A stretch of DNA of 25,193 bases from CAZBQC01 sp964494015 (lineage in GTDB: Bacteria; Bacillota_I; Bacilli_A; RF39; UBA660). Numbering within the stretch: the first letter of the stretch is position 1; every line of letters begins with the position of its first letter. A program made the translations under genes and the position numbers. Positions 14,246 through 22,058 of the stretch are shown in pieces. Below the pieces are notes generated by a model, which searched no databases, was not told where the DNA came from, and was given only the letters and a program-made list of their open reading frames with translations. The stretch spans positions 1 to 25,193 of the forward strand of contig CAZBQC010000007.1 in NCBI GenBank assembly GCA_964494015.1, given 5' to 3'.

Positions 14246-14274
14246 AAAAGTAGCAAGATTGAATTGCTACTTTT
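14246..14274. terminator. Strong bidirectional terminator
   Basis: AAAAGTAGCAA (14246-14256) pairs perfectly with TTGCTACTTTT (14264-14274) around a 7-base loop. It follows the restored reading-frame end at 14229 by 16 bases, not the TGA at 14059, which supports 14229 as the original gene end. It also faces the convergent gene ending at 14339. Confidence 0.88.
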
Positions 14275-14338
14275 CCATATCTATTATAGAAAGATCTTTT
14301 TATTATTTAAAATTTTTTCTTAATATAATTCTTGTTGA

Positions 14339-15253
14339 TTACATATTGTCTATTTTATTAATAATGTTAATTATAGTTTCTCGTTCAGAAAGAACACCAT
14401 CATAAAGTGGAATCCAAAAATTTCTTACTTCTTCGTAAGTATTAGTTTTAGGATTGTAATATTGAAATTTTATATATGAATCGTATAGATCGTTATTATA
14501 TATATCTATTTCTGTCAGTTTGTTAATAAGTTGATAACCTTGATTTATGATTTTATCTAAATCCTCTTTATCTTCAAAATATAAATTTAAAATGGCATTA
14601 TGATCGCTATCTTCAATAACTTTTAAAGATGGTACTATTGTTTTCAACATCGTAAGATTCTGACTTATGATAGTGTACAAATAATCATCTATCATAGTAT
14701 TATCGCATATCTCTGTTCCCCACCTAAAATAATCATAGACTCTAAAGACGATCTCGGGATTATCACTACGATAAACTGTTGTTATATTGCCCCTAACATT
14801 TTTGCCTTGGTCGCTGATACAATAATTTTTTACCAATGCTTTTTGCCTATTAGAAATGATAAAATCTCCATCGTAATTTTCTGACAAATAGTATAGAACT
14901 TCGCTTTTGGTACTTGAACTAGGAAAATAATAAAAAAATATTGCAAATGAATCGATAATTATGGCACAGATAATTGAAATAATTATTACATACACGTATT
15001 TATTCCATCTTTTAAAAATATTCTTTTTATTTAAAATGGAAACTATTTTTGAGAAGCAAGCAAATATAAGCGGAATAAAGATTATGATCACATATGGTCC
15101 ACCCCAAATGGATAATCCAGTGGTGAATAAAGTTATGAGAGCGAGTACGAATAAGATAATAATGATATATATTATGTCAGCTTTAGTAATTTTATTGTTG
15201 GCAGTGACTAGTCTTGAATCTTTAGATTGAAGATTTTCATTTTTTAAATCCAT
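14339..15253 (-). CDS. Membrane protein of unknown function
   Basis: 304 residues, no family recognised. A polar N-terminus (~25 residues) leads to three hydrophobic segments (about 26-48, 53-72 and 87-108: IIYIIIILFVLALITLF, PYVIIIFIPLIFACF, YVYVIIISIICAIIID), followed by a ~190-residue domain that should be extracytoplasmic. That domain is acidic and aromatic, with NYDGDFIISNRQKALVKNYC and DYFRWGTEICDN, giving two Cys that could pair. It has its own AAAGGAGG site before the ATG. It stands alone, divergent from the nucleotidyltransferase gene. A sensor or envelope role is only a guess. Confidence 0.75.
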   Translation of the reverse strand: MDLKNENLQSKDSRLVTANNKITKADIIYIIIILFVLALITLFTTGLSIWGGPYVIIIFIPLIFACFSKIVSILNKKNIFKRWNKYVYVIIISIICAIIIDSFAIFFYYFPSSSTKSEVLYYLSENYDGDFIISNRQKALVKNYCISDQGKNVRGNITTVYRSDNPEIVFRVYDYFRWGTEICDNTMIDDYLYTIISQNLTMLKTIVPSLKVIEDSDHNAILNLYFEDKEDLDKIINQGYQLINKLTEIDIYNNDLYDSYIKFQYYNPKTNTYEEVRNFWIPLYDGVLSERETIINIINKIDNM

Positions 15254-15443
15254 TTTTGCCTCCTTTTACTATATTTATATTATCATTAATCTTAATGAAA
15301 AGCAATTTTTTAATATATTGACATATCTTGATTGATATGAGAAAAAGCTTATTATAATCTTCAATTTAAATAGATTGTAACTTTTTGAAAATTAATTAAA
15401 TCAAAAATAAGTTATTCTGTTATAATTATCTTAAGGAGTGTAT

Positions 15444-16337
15444 ATGATATTAGTTGTAATGGCTGCAGGTATGAGTAGTCGGTTTGGTGGATTGAAACAG
15501 ATTACCTCTTTTGGTCCCAGTAGAGAATTCTTATTAGATTACTCTGTATATGATGCTATTAGGGCAAGATTTAAAAGAGTAATATTTATTATCAAAGAAG
15601 AAAATTTTGAACTTTTTAAAGAGGTAGTAGGGAAGCACTTAGAAAGTTATATTGAAGTAGAGTATGTCTTTCAAAGACAGAATGATATACCATCTTATGT
15701 AGATATACCTAAAGACAGAGTTAAGCCTTGGGGAACTGGACATGCTTTATACAGTGTCAGGGATATTGTCGATGATGATTTTCTATTAATCAATGCCGAT
15801 GATTTTTATGGTCAAGATGCTTTTATGAAAATAGCTGAGTATTTTGAAACAACTACCGATAAAGTTAAAGCTTGCATGATAGGATATAAACTAAAAAACA
15901 CTTTGCCAGAAGAAGGAACAGTTAATCGAGGTGTCTGTCAGGTTGAAAATGGTATTTTAGTTAAAGTAGCTGAAAAGTTAGGAATAGAAAAAAAAGTTGA
16001 TGTAATTAGATATAATGAGGGCGATAAATCAAATATTTTAGATGAAAACTCGATTGTTTCTGTCAGTGTTTGGGGATTTTCTAAAGATATTTTTAAGTAT
16101 TTAGACGATGAACTAAACCAGTTTTTTAATGACAATCTAAATAATTTAGAAAAAGCAGAGTTTCTTTTACCGACAGTTATTCAAAATCTAATTAATAAAA
16201 ATTCACTAAAAGTAAGAGTATTTAATACTGATAGTAAGTGGTTAGGAGTAACTTACAAGGAGGATGTCGATCAAGTAAAAAAGGGTATTATCGAGTTAGT
16301 GAAAAGAGGGGCTTATCCAACTGATTTGTGGAAATAA
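15444..16337 (+). CDS. NTP transferase-domain protein (sugar-phosphate nucleotidyltransferase-like)
   Basis: 297 residues. The N-terminal AAGMSSRFGGLKQ (7-19) is the nucleotide-binding loop of the NTP_transferase fold. WGTGHAL (96-102) and the metal-binding INADDFYG (116-123) are in the right order. The family makes NDP-sugars or similar from NTP and a sugar phosphate; the substrate here is not evident, though NDP-sugars would feed glycosyltransferases such as those at 17843-21123. There is no left-handed beta-helix C-terminal domain. I use ATG 15444 behind AAGGAG (15433-15438); an upstream in-frame GTG (15438) lies inside that site. A TATAAT at 15421-15426 leaves a very short leader. Confidence 0.88.
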   Translation: MILVVMAAGMSSRFGGLKQITSFGPSREFLLDYSVYDAIRARFKRVIFIIKEENFELFKEVVGKHLESYIEVEYVFQRQNDIPSYVDIPKDRVKPWGTGHALYSVRDIVDDDFLLINADDFYGQDAFMKIAEYFETTTDKVKACMIGYKLKNTLPEEGTVNRGVCQVENGILVKVAEKLGIEKKVDVIRYNEGDKSNILDENSIVSVSVWGFSKDIFKYLDDELNQFFNDNLNNLEKAEFLLPTVIQNLINKNSLKVRVFNTDSKWLGVTYKEDVDQVKKGIIELVKRGAYPTDLWK

Positions 16338-16388
16338 AAATATTAAAGAACCATAGTATATGAAATGGTCGATTATTAAAAACCATAA

Positions 16389-16394
16389 TATAAT
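16389..16394 (+). promoter_or_regulatory. -10 element before the small hydrophobic peptide gene
   Basis: TATAAT, 21 bases before the ATG at 16416; no clear -35. The sequence ACCATA(A/G)TATA occurs twice, at about 16350 and 16383, around it. It may serve both the peptide and the HAD gene. Confidence 0.45.
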
Positions 16395-16415
16395 GATATT
16401 GAATGGAGTTTTATT

Positions 16416-16547
16416 ATGTTTTGTATTATATTATTGGCGTTTTTAATTTCTTTTTTCTTGCTTTTTCTATTTCCAGGGCTTTTAGTAGTAGGCTTTTTGT
16501 TATTTATTTTTATAATACCTCTAATATTGCTAATGAAATGTTGTTGA
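16416..16547 (+). CDS. Small hydrophobic membrane peptide (43 residues)
   Basis: MFCIILLAFLISFFLLFLFP, then GLLVVGFLLFIFIIPLILL, ending MKCC. The two halves are hydrophobic helices joined at a Pro-Gly turn, so it could span the membrane once or as a hairpin, with the MKCC end in the cytoplasm. The ATG has a TGGAGT site 5 bases upstream and a -10 promoter element before it, which is why I think it is real. The sequence is too simple to assign a family; it could be a toxin-like or regulatory membrane peptide. It is 28 bases before the HAD gene on the same strand. Confidence 0.55.
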   Translation: MFCIILLAFLISFFLLFLFPGLLVVGFLLFIFIIPLILLMKCC

Positions 16548-16575
16548 AATTATAAATTAAAAGGAGATATAGATT

Positions 16576-17034
16576 ATGTATTTAAAAGAATGTTTGGAAA
16601 AGTATGATGGTAGGATTAAATTATATGTGGATATGGATGGAGTGATTGCTGATTATGAGTTTGGAAAGCCTTTGAATTTTAAAGATAAAAGACCACTTTA
16701 TTCCAGTATAAACAAGTTAGAAGAAATTTCAAAAATGGAAAACATTGAAATGCATATTTTATCCGTCTGTGTAAAAGATTATCAGATTAAAGAAAAGAAT
16801 GATTGGTTAGACCAATATGCTCGCTTTTTTCCAAAAGAAAACAGAGTGATTATTTCAAGAGAGAGCAATCCTAATTATTTGACGAAGGAACTAAAGACCA
16901 ATTATTTAAAAAGTTTAGAGAGAATAGATGGTGTTACAATTATTTTTATTGATGATGATAATGAAATATTAAAAGAAGTTCGAAAAAATGTTCCCAGTGT
17001 AGTGTTATATCAAGATTCAGTATTAATCGATTAA
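16576..17034 (+). CDS. HAD-superfamily protein, 5'(3')-deoxyribonucleotidase-like
   Basis: 152 residues, a short HAD without a cap domain. DMDGV at 19-23 (KLYVDMDGVIADYEFG) gives the nucleophile Asp and the acid/base Asp. NIEMHILSV may hold the second motif and IIFIDDDNEIL (about 125-135) the metal-binding acidic motif. The closest known type is the small 5'(3')-deoxyribonucleotidase/NT5C group, which dephosphorylates nucleotides; the substrate is not certain. It has an AAGGAG site before the ATG and is probably co-transcribed with the small peptide upstream. A weak AT-stem terminator follows the stop. Confidence 0.82.
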   Translation: MYLKECLEKYDGRIKLYVDMDGVIADYEFGKPLNFKDKRPLYSSINKLEEISKMENIEMHILSVCVKDYQIKEKNDWLDQYARFFPKENRVIISRESNPNYLTKELKTNYLKSLERIDGVTIIFIDDDNEILKEVRKNVPSVVLYQDSVLID

Positions 17035-17049
17035 AAGTATTTTAGAAAT

Positions 17050-17085
17050 GATATAATAAGTTTTAATTATTATATCAATTTTTTT
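17050..17085 (+). terminator. AT-only hairpin with T-run after the HAD gene
   Basis: GATATAATAA (17050-17059) and TTATTATATC (17067-17076) form a perfect 10-bp stem, followed by AATTTTTTT. It contains a TATAAT, so it may double as promoter or operator for the lipoprotein gene. Nearly all pairs are A-T, so termination would be weak. Confidence 0.55.
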
Positions 17086-17123
17086 GATTATAATTTATAA
17101 TATTTTTAGAAAAGAGTGGTTTG

Positions 17124-17801
17124 ATGAAAAAAGTTATTTTATGTTTAATAATTTTGATTTTATTAAGTGGCTGCAGTGTTAAAAAAGCAGAGTCGACAAA
17201 TCAGGATAAAGAAAATGATGAAAATATTCAAGAAGAGGAAGTAAAAGAAAAATATGTCGATAATAATCCTATTAAGTTAAGTTTTTATAATAAGACTTCT
17301 AGTTCAATTAAGTTAGTGACTTCTCTTGATTGTGAATGGGAGAAAGGTACGGATATAACTTGGCCTAATGTTTTTCCTACTAATGAATCTAGTTTAACTC
17401 CTGGTACTACTAAAGCGCTATGGAGTGAGTACTGGAAAGACTATGTTAATAAAAACTATAAATTTGGATTAGAAATCTTTTATTCTTTAAGTAATGGAAA
17501 AAATATTGATCTAACGGTCTTAAAACATAGTGACAGTAGTCCTAGCTTTGCCTATGTTCAGGTATATCTCTACGATGGATATAATGCTACTACCAGTTGG
17601 TTTGATCATCTGGAGGATAACGAATTTACCGATCAGACCGTTTTTACCTCAATTAAGCTGACGGCTAGTCCCTACATTGATCAAGTTGTATCGTCTATTA
17701 CTCTAAGAGTTTTCACTTATGATGGACTTGATGATTTTGATGAGACAGGTCATTATCAAGGCAATAGTTATGCTGCTCTTACTGTCAATAAGATAAATTA
17801 A
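17124..17801 (+). CDS. Lipoprotein of unknown function
   Basis: 225 residues. MKKVILCLIILILLSGC is a lipoprotein signal with the lipobox LSGC, so Cys17 is the lipidated residue after cleavage. An acidic linker follows (ESTNQDKENDENIQEEEVKEK), then a ~170-residue domain rich in aromatic residues, Thr and Ser (SLDCEWEKGTDITWPNVFPTNESSL) with beta-sandwich character and no recognised family. It should be on the outer face of the membrane. ATG 17124 is preferred to the adjacent TTG; the AGAGTGGT site is weak. Two TATAAT sequences at 17089-17101 give it its own promoter. It ends at a bidirectional terminator shared with the minus-strand operon. Confidence 0.85.
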   Translation: MKKVILCLIILILLSGCSVKKAESTNQDKENDENIQEEEVKEKYVDNNPIKLSFYNKTSSSIKLVTSLDCEWEKGTDITWPNVFPTNESSLTPGTTKALWSEYWKDYVNKNYKFGLEIFYSLSNGKNIDLTVLKHSDSSPSFAYVQVYLYDGYNATTSWFDHLEDNEFTDQTVFTSIKLTASPYIDQVVSSITLRVFTYDGLDDFDETGHYQGNSYAALTVNKIN

Positions 17802-17822
17802 TTTCTAATAGGTCAACATTAA

Positions 17823-17854
17823 AAAAATAGTTAATTCAAAAATTAACTATTTTT
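17823..17854. terminator. Bidirectional terminator between convergent units
   Basis: AAAAATAGTTAATT-type arm (17823-17836) pairs with AATTAACTATTTTT (17841-17854) around CAAA. It serves the lipoprotein gene on + and overlaps the stop codon region of the minus-strand operon (TAA at 17845-17843). Confidence 0.8.
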
Positions 17855-19645
17855 ACTTTTATAGACACTATATAACATAGCAATAGTCACTGGGAAAGCA
17901 AAGACATAAGGTAGAGTATATCTAAAGTAAGTGTTTACTGGTCCGGCGACACAGACTAAAATTAAAGATAAAGCCGGTGCTAAAACAACGAGGTACTTAG
18001 ATAATTTTTGTTTTATTAATAAAACCAACAGATATAAATAGATCCAGACCATAAATCCGATATTGGCAAACATACCAATGATTGGAATATGTGGGAAGGC
18101 TATTCCATATTCTGATAAGATTTTTCTGCTGAAATTAAGACTGTTATAATGATAGTTAAAGATTCCTGTTTCATTCAACTTGTCTTTGTATTCTTCATGA
18201 TAAAGATACCATTTAGTCGTATTAGGATAAAAGAAACCATAGATATTATTCATTGTTGCTTCGATGTAGACATTTGGATGTCTAAATAATAATTTAAACC
18301 ATAATTTCAGATAGTTATTAAAATCCTTACTTGTCGATAGAGCGTTAAAACTATTTTTTACTTTATCTGATTTTACCGGATCATATCTTTTGGCCAGTGT
18401 ATCAATTCTTAAAACTTTATCGATTATTTCTCGTTCTTCGGTACTTAAATCATGACCATAATACTTTACATATCTCGCTGTCTGTTGAAATGGTACTGAA
18501 AAAACTTCTCTTTTATTGCCTGGAGTTATATGTAGCAAAGATAATCCTACATTCATAAACAGCATATAGATCACTAATATTGAGGCAATAGAAAGCAGAA
18601 TAGGTTTTCTTGAATTCTTTAAAAAGATCAAAGTGAATGGCAAAGATAAGATTATATGAATAATACCATTATTTCTACTAAGACAAATAAATACAGATAA
18701 TATGATCAGTTTTAAATAGTCATTTCTTTTAAAGTTATTATATCTGACTAAATCAAACAACTTGATGATATATACTAGCATCAAGGCACTGAAAATGACA
18801 TCCTTGACAGCGTTCATGGCATAGAAAGGAAAGAGTGGTACCAACGAATAGATACCTAAAGAGAGAAAGATGAAAACATTAGGGACTTTTAATTTGATTA
18901 AATATTTAATTGAATAACTAAAAGCCCATAATAGGATGACAATTTGAATAGCGGAATAGATAAATAATCCAAAATTGTCATTTCCTAAAGTATGACCGAT
19001 TTTTACACTACCTCCTAGTAAGAAAGTATGTGCAATAGGATTATCGTTGGTCATCAGTACCTTTTCATCAACTAGTTTTACGCCATCAATATATCGGGTT
19101 GAGATACCAAAAAAACTTTTTATTTCGTTCGTTGGGTCAGGAGACAAAATAATCGGATAAAAGCTAATGATGTAAGGTAACCAGCACAAGAAAATAATGA
19201 TGACACTATACAAGACGGGTCTTTTATAAAACTTATCGACGACTTTATTCTTAAAGTCTTTTACTTTTAAATTATTAATTAAATCATATAGTTTGTGCAT
19301 AACAACTTTAAATAAATAATAAAAACTGATTAATTTGAAGATGGAAATTAAGATAAAGACGTAATTTCCAAAAACAAAGTACCAACTATCTAACTTATCG
19401 TAACTGTAACCAAAAATCATAAATAAGGACAAGATGACAGAAAGAATCTTAAAACCAAGATATTCTTTTTGGGATTGATAACTTTTGTATAATAAGAACA
19501 AAAATATACCTAAGATCAAAAAAGTAAGATTGATAGTGTTTCTTGGATCAATTTTGATGAAAGTTGATTTATCTAGTTCAATTAAAATACTAAAAGAAGA
19601 GATGATAGCAAGTATTAGTTTAAATGCTTTGTTCTTAAATTTCAT
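17843..19645 (-). CDS. DUF6020-family polytopic membrane protein (GT-C-like)
   Basis: 600 residues with more than ten hydrophobic segments. The first large outer loop has FYPIILSPDPTNEIKSFFG and NDNPIAHTFLLGG, the position and acidic residues expected in DUF6020/GT-C-type proteins, which resemble lipid-linked-sugar glycosyltransferases. A later ~100-residue extracytoplasmic loop (PGNKREVFSVPFQQTARYVKYYG) precedes the last helices. It is the last gene of the minus-strand operon, with an AAGGAG site inside the end of GtrA. I infer that it transfers a sugar from the polyprenyl-phosphate carrier made upstream in the operon onto an envelope polymer. Assignment is by pattern, not a search. Confidence 0.8.
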   Translation of the reverse strand: MKFKNKAFKLILAIISSFSILIELDKSTFIKIDPRNTINLTFLILGIFLFLLYKSYQSQKEYLGFKILSVILSLFMIFGYSYDKLDSWYFVFGNYVFILISIFKLISFYYLFKVVMHKLYDLINNLKVKDFKNKVVDKFYKRPVLYSVIIIFLCWLPYIISFYPIILSPDPTNEIKSFFGISTRYIDGVKLVDEKVLMTNDNPIAHTFLLGGSVKIGHTLGNDNFGLFIYSAIQIVILLWAFSYSIKYLIKLKVPNVFIFLSLGIYSLVPLFPFYAMNAVKDVIFSALMLVYIIKLFDLVRYNNFKRNDYLKLIILSVFICLSRNNGIIHIILSLPFTLIFLKNSRKPILLSIASILVIYMLFMNVGLSLLHITPGNKREVFSVPFQQTARYVKYYGHDLSTEEREIIDKVLRIDTLAKRYDPVKSDKVKNSFNALSTSKDFNNYLKLWFKLLFRHPNVYIEATMNNIYGFFYPNTTKWYLYHEEYKDKLNETGIFNYHYNSLNFSRKILSEYGIAFPHIPIIGMFANIGFMVWIYLYLLVLLIKQKLSKYLVVLAPALSLILVCVAGPVNTYFRYTLPYVFAFPVTIAMLYSVYKSKNS

Positions 19646-19650
19646 AAGTT

Positions 19651-20076
19651 CTACTCCTTAAAAATAATATTTTTTTGGACAAAATAGTTGATGATAAAGA
19701 TAACTATATCGACAGGTATTTTTATGATTGTCGCATCGACTATAATAAATTTATGAATGACGAAGACACTGATGGCTGAAATACAAAGTTGGATTATCAC
19801 TAAAAGATAGTAGTAAGTAAAAGTCTTTTTATCGTAAAAGTTCTTCTTTTTATTTTCAAAGACTTTGTTTCGATTTATTGAATAATTTAATAATGATGAT
19901 AATATTCTGGCAGCAATTGTACTAAAGATAATGGCTTTATCATCTGTAAGAGGAATTAGCAAATGATTGAAGACCGTGAATAAGATTAAATCAATTCCAA
20001 AGGCAATTCCCGCTGATAAAGTATATTTAATGAAAATACGATATCTTCTGATTAAGATTCTAATTCTATTTATCAT
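19651..20076 (-). CDS. GtrA-family membrane protein
   Basis: 141 residues with four membrane helices. FIKYTLSAGIAFGIDLILFTVFNH and the AARILSSLLNYSINRNKVFENKK stretch are the GtrA hallmarks. GtrA proteins are thought to flip polyprenyl-phosphate-linked sugars across the membrane and usually work with a GT2 enzyme. It overlaps the DUF2304 gene by 11 bases and is followed by the DUF6020 gene, so the three are translationally coupled. Confidence 0.92.
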   Translation of the reverse strand: MINRIRILIRRYRIFIKYTLSAGIAFGIDLILFTVFNHLLIPLTDDKAIIFSTIAARILSSLLNYSINRNKVFENKKKNFYDKKTFTYYYLLVIIQLCISAISVFVIHKFIIVDATIIKIPVDIVIFIINYFVQKNIIFKE

Positions 20077-20410
20077 GTCTCATTTCTTCCTTAATAATTC
20101 CTATTTCTTCCACTAAAGTAGTAATTTTGCTCTTTTGATTGGAAACCATAATCGTGAGAATGAATGTTATAATCAAATTGATGCCAATGGCAAACAAAAA
20201 GATCATGTTCGAAGCTTTTTCAATTCCTAAAAAGTTGGCAATCTGGATCATTAAATTAGGTGTTAGAGCACATATGATCATTAAGAAACAAGAAGCAAAC
20301 CAGACAAGGGCATACTTCAATAAGATTTTTTCCTTTTTTAAATTGTGATAGATAATTAAAATCATTAAAATATTTATAATTACTAATTCTATAATTAATT
20401 TGGTGTCCAT
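20066..20410 (-). CDS. DUF2304-family small membrane protein
   Basis: 114 residues with three hydrophobic segments (about 5-22, 34-52 and 67-88), then a short coiled-coil-like cytoplasmic tail (KSKITTLVEEIGIIKEEMRHDK). Size, layout and position directly after a GT2 glycosyltransferase are those of DUF2304. The function is unknown; it may be an accessory subunit of the glycosyltransferase. It starts with ATG, with AGAGGTGA inside the end of the GT2 gene (coupling). Confidence 0.85.
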   Translation of the reverse strand: MDTKLIIELVIINILMILIIYHNLKKEKILLKYALVWFASCFLMIICALTPNLMIQIANFLGIEKASNMIFLFAIGINLIITFILTIMVSNQKSKITTLVEEIGIIKEEMRHDK

Positions 20411-20412
20411 AA

Positions 20413-21123
20413 TTATTTATCACCTCTTTTTTCTAATGATGATACGATTATCGAGATACTTACTTTGATCATGTAATAGACAGATCTTAATGGTGTTATC
20501 GAAGAAATACCTTTTTTTCTTTCATTCATTTGAACAGGAATTTCGGCAACTTTATAATCCTTTTTCAAGACCATGACAGTAGTATCTGGTTCTGGATAAT
20601 CAAAAGGATAGTTCTTCGAAAATAATTTAATTACTTCTTTATTGCAAGCTCTAAATCCTGAAGTAGGATCTTTAATAGTTTTACCAGTACATAATTTAAT
20701 TAATAATGATAAGAATCCAATTCCAATTCTTCTCGTTTTAGTTGATTTAAAAGAATCATCATCGACGATGAATCTTGAACCAATTACTAAATCATTGCCA
20801 TCTTTAATTTTAGCAATTAATTGTTCTAAATAAAGAGGATTATGTTGACCATCTCCATCAAATTGAATAGCTACATCGTAATTATTATAAAAAGCATATT
20901 TATAACCAGTTTGGACAGCTCCACCAATACCTAAATTATATACTAAATCAATAAATTTAATTTTGTTATCCACAAGGACTTTTCTGGTATTATCAGTCGA
21001 TCCATCATTGATAACAACATAATCCAGTTTTATTCCTTCTATTTTTAATTCTTTGAGATTATTAACGGTATTAACAATGTTTTCTTCTTCGTTATAAGCA
21101 GGGATGATAACTAAGACCTTCAT
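20413..21123 (-). CDS. Family 2 glycosyltransferase (polyprenyl-phosphate sugar transferase-like)
   Basis: 236 residues. IIPAYNEEENI at 6-16, the donor-binding VINDGSTDNT at 38-47, the metal-binding DGD at 89-91 (QFDGDGQHNP) and GSRF are the GT2/DPM1-like motifs. It should charge polyprenyl phosphate with a sugar from an NDP-sugar on the cytoplasmic face. KRRIGIGFLS-type and C-terminal VYYMIKVSISIIVSS segments are hydrophobic and may attach it to the membrane. I use ATG 21123 behind AAGGAG; an in-frame TTG (21129) is less likely. It is the first gene of the operon. Confidence 0.93.
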   Translation of the reverse strand: MKVLVIIPAYNEEENIVNTVNNLKELKIEGIKLDYVVINDGSTDNTRKVLVDNKIKFIDLVYNLGIGGAVQTGYKYAFYNNYDVAIQFDGDGQHNPLYLEQLIAKIKDGNDLVIGSRFIVDDDSFKSTKTRRIGIGFLSLLIKLCTGKTIKDPTSGFRACNKEVIKLFSKNYPFDYPEPDTTVMVLKKDYKVAEIPVQMNERKKGISSITPLRSVYYMIKVSISIIVSSLEKRGDK

Positions 21124-21146
21124 ATACAACTCCTTAATCCGTATTT

Positions 21147-21175
21147 AATATAACATAAAATATTATGATAAGCAA
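21147..21175 (-). promoter_or_regulatory. Minus-strand promoter of the glycosylation operon
   Basis: On the minus strand -35 TTGCTT (complement of 21170-21175), a 17-base spacer and -10 TATATT (complement of 21147-21152). The leader to the ATG at 21123 is about 16 bases. Confidence 0.7.
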
Positions 21176-21234
21176 TTACAAAGCAGTGTCATAGTATGTC
21201 TATAAATGATGGTTCAACTTTTTACTATTTAAGG

Positions 21235-21265
21235 TTGTAAAATTCTGAAAATATGATATGATAAT
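21235..21265 (+). promoter_or_regulatory. Promoter of the 21294 gene
   Basis: -35 TTGTAA (21235-21240) and -10 GATAAT (21260-21265), 19 bases apart. Spacing is long, so only moderate support. The intergenic space is shared with the divergent operon promoter. Confidence 0.45.
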
Positions 21266-21293
21266 ATTATATGGAAAGTAAGGAGTGAAGTTT

Positions 21294-21971
21294 ATGAATG
21301 AAAATACTAATTCAGGAAGAATAAGGCTAGGACTTAATAATATTATGGTTATTGCTCTAGTTATATTAGGGTTTTCTTTAACCGGTATTGGTGTCAGTTA
21401 TGGTTTTAGTGACATTAAAAACGATGCCGATCGTCATGATGATTTGAATAATGCCAATACTTGTCTTCAAGTAGTAAGTGAATTGAGTGATGTCGTTTTG
21501 AATAATGCGTGTGATGAATATAAGTTTTATGTTAACGATGTCGTAAATAATATCAGTCTTGAAGGTTTTTTAAATTCTTATGATGAAAGCAATCATTATA
21601 CATTGGGTTTAATTATTAATGGAAAAGAAGTGACGACAGATTTCTTTACGAATAAAGATAAAGTTGCTATCTTTGTAAATATCTTTTTAGAAAATTATGG
21701 AAAGTATGTAATTGTTAAGTCAGATTCTGGGGCACAGTATAATGGTCAATATCTTGCTGTCATTAACAGTGAAAATGGCAATGTCGATTTAGTCTTTGAA
21801 AATGGTTCAATCGATATTGAAAATGAGATCATAACGGTTAGTAAAAATGATGGAACAGCTTATTGCGATGGAACAAGTTCGTCGATAATTACTGGCAAAG
21901 AGTACGTTTATAAAATGGATGATAATGGAGTTTCCTTATTATCAGAAAAAGATGAGACGTGTGGAGAATAG
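21294..21971 (+). CDS. Membrane-anchored extracytoplasmic protein of unknown function, four Cys
   Basis: 225 residues. A polar N-terminus (14 residues) leads to one membrane segment (about 15-37: NNIMVIALVILGFSLTGIGVSYGF), so the rest is extracytoplasmic. The outer domain has exactly four Cys (in NANTCLQ, NNACDEY, TAYCDGT and DETCGE), which could make two disulfides, and is acidic with a beta-rich character (YLAVINSENGNVDLVF). No family is recognised. ATG 21294 lies behind TAAGGAG; an in-frame GTG (21285) overlaps that site. It has its own promoter and a good terminator, so it is a single-gene unit. Confidence 0.8.
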   Translation: MNENTNSGRIRLGLNNIMVIALVILGFSLTGIGVSYGFSDIKNDADRHDDLNNANTCLQVVSELSDVVLNNACDEYKFYVNDVVNNISLEGFLNSYDESNHYTLGLIINGKEVTTDFFTNKDKVAIFVNIFLENYGKYVIVKSDSGAQYNGQYLAVINSENGNVDLVFENGSIDIENEIITVSKNDGTAYCDGTSSSIITGKEYVYKMDDNGVSLLSEKDETCGE

Positions 21972-21986
21972 TTTTAAAAGCAATTG

Positions 21987-22011
21987 AACTTCTAGTAATA
22001 GAAGTTTTTTT
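21987..22011 (+). terminator. Intrinsic terminator of the 21294 gene
   Basis: AACTTCTA (21987-21994) pairs with TAGAAGTT (21999-22006) around GTAA, followed by T5. Confidence 0.85.
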
Positions 22012-22058
22012 GTATAAATAAATAGCTGGTTATAATAATAAATAGAGGAGGGAATTAG

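Noticed and set aside
14961..15230. 89-residue reading frame on +
   Set aside because: It lies entirely inside the minus-strand membrane protein gene, has no ribosome site and mirrors its hydrophobic codons; a shadow frame.
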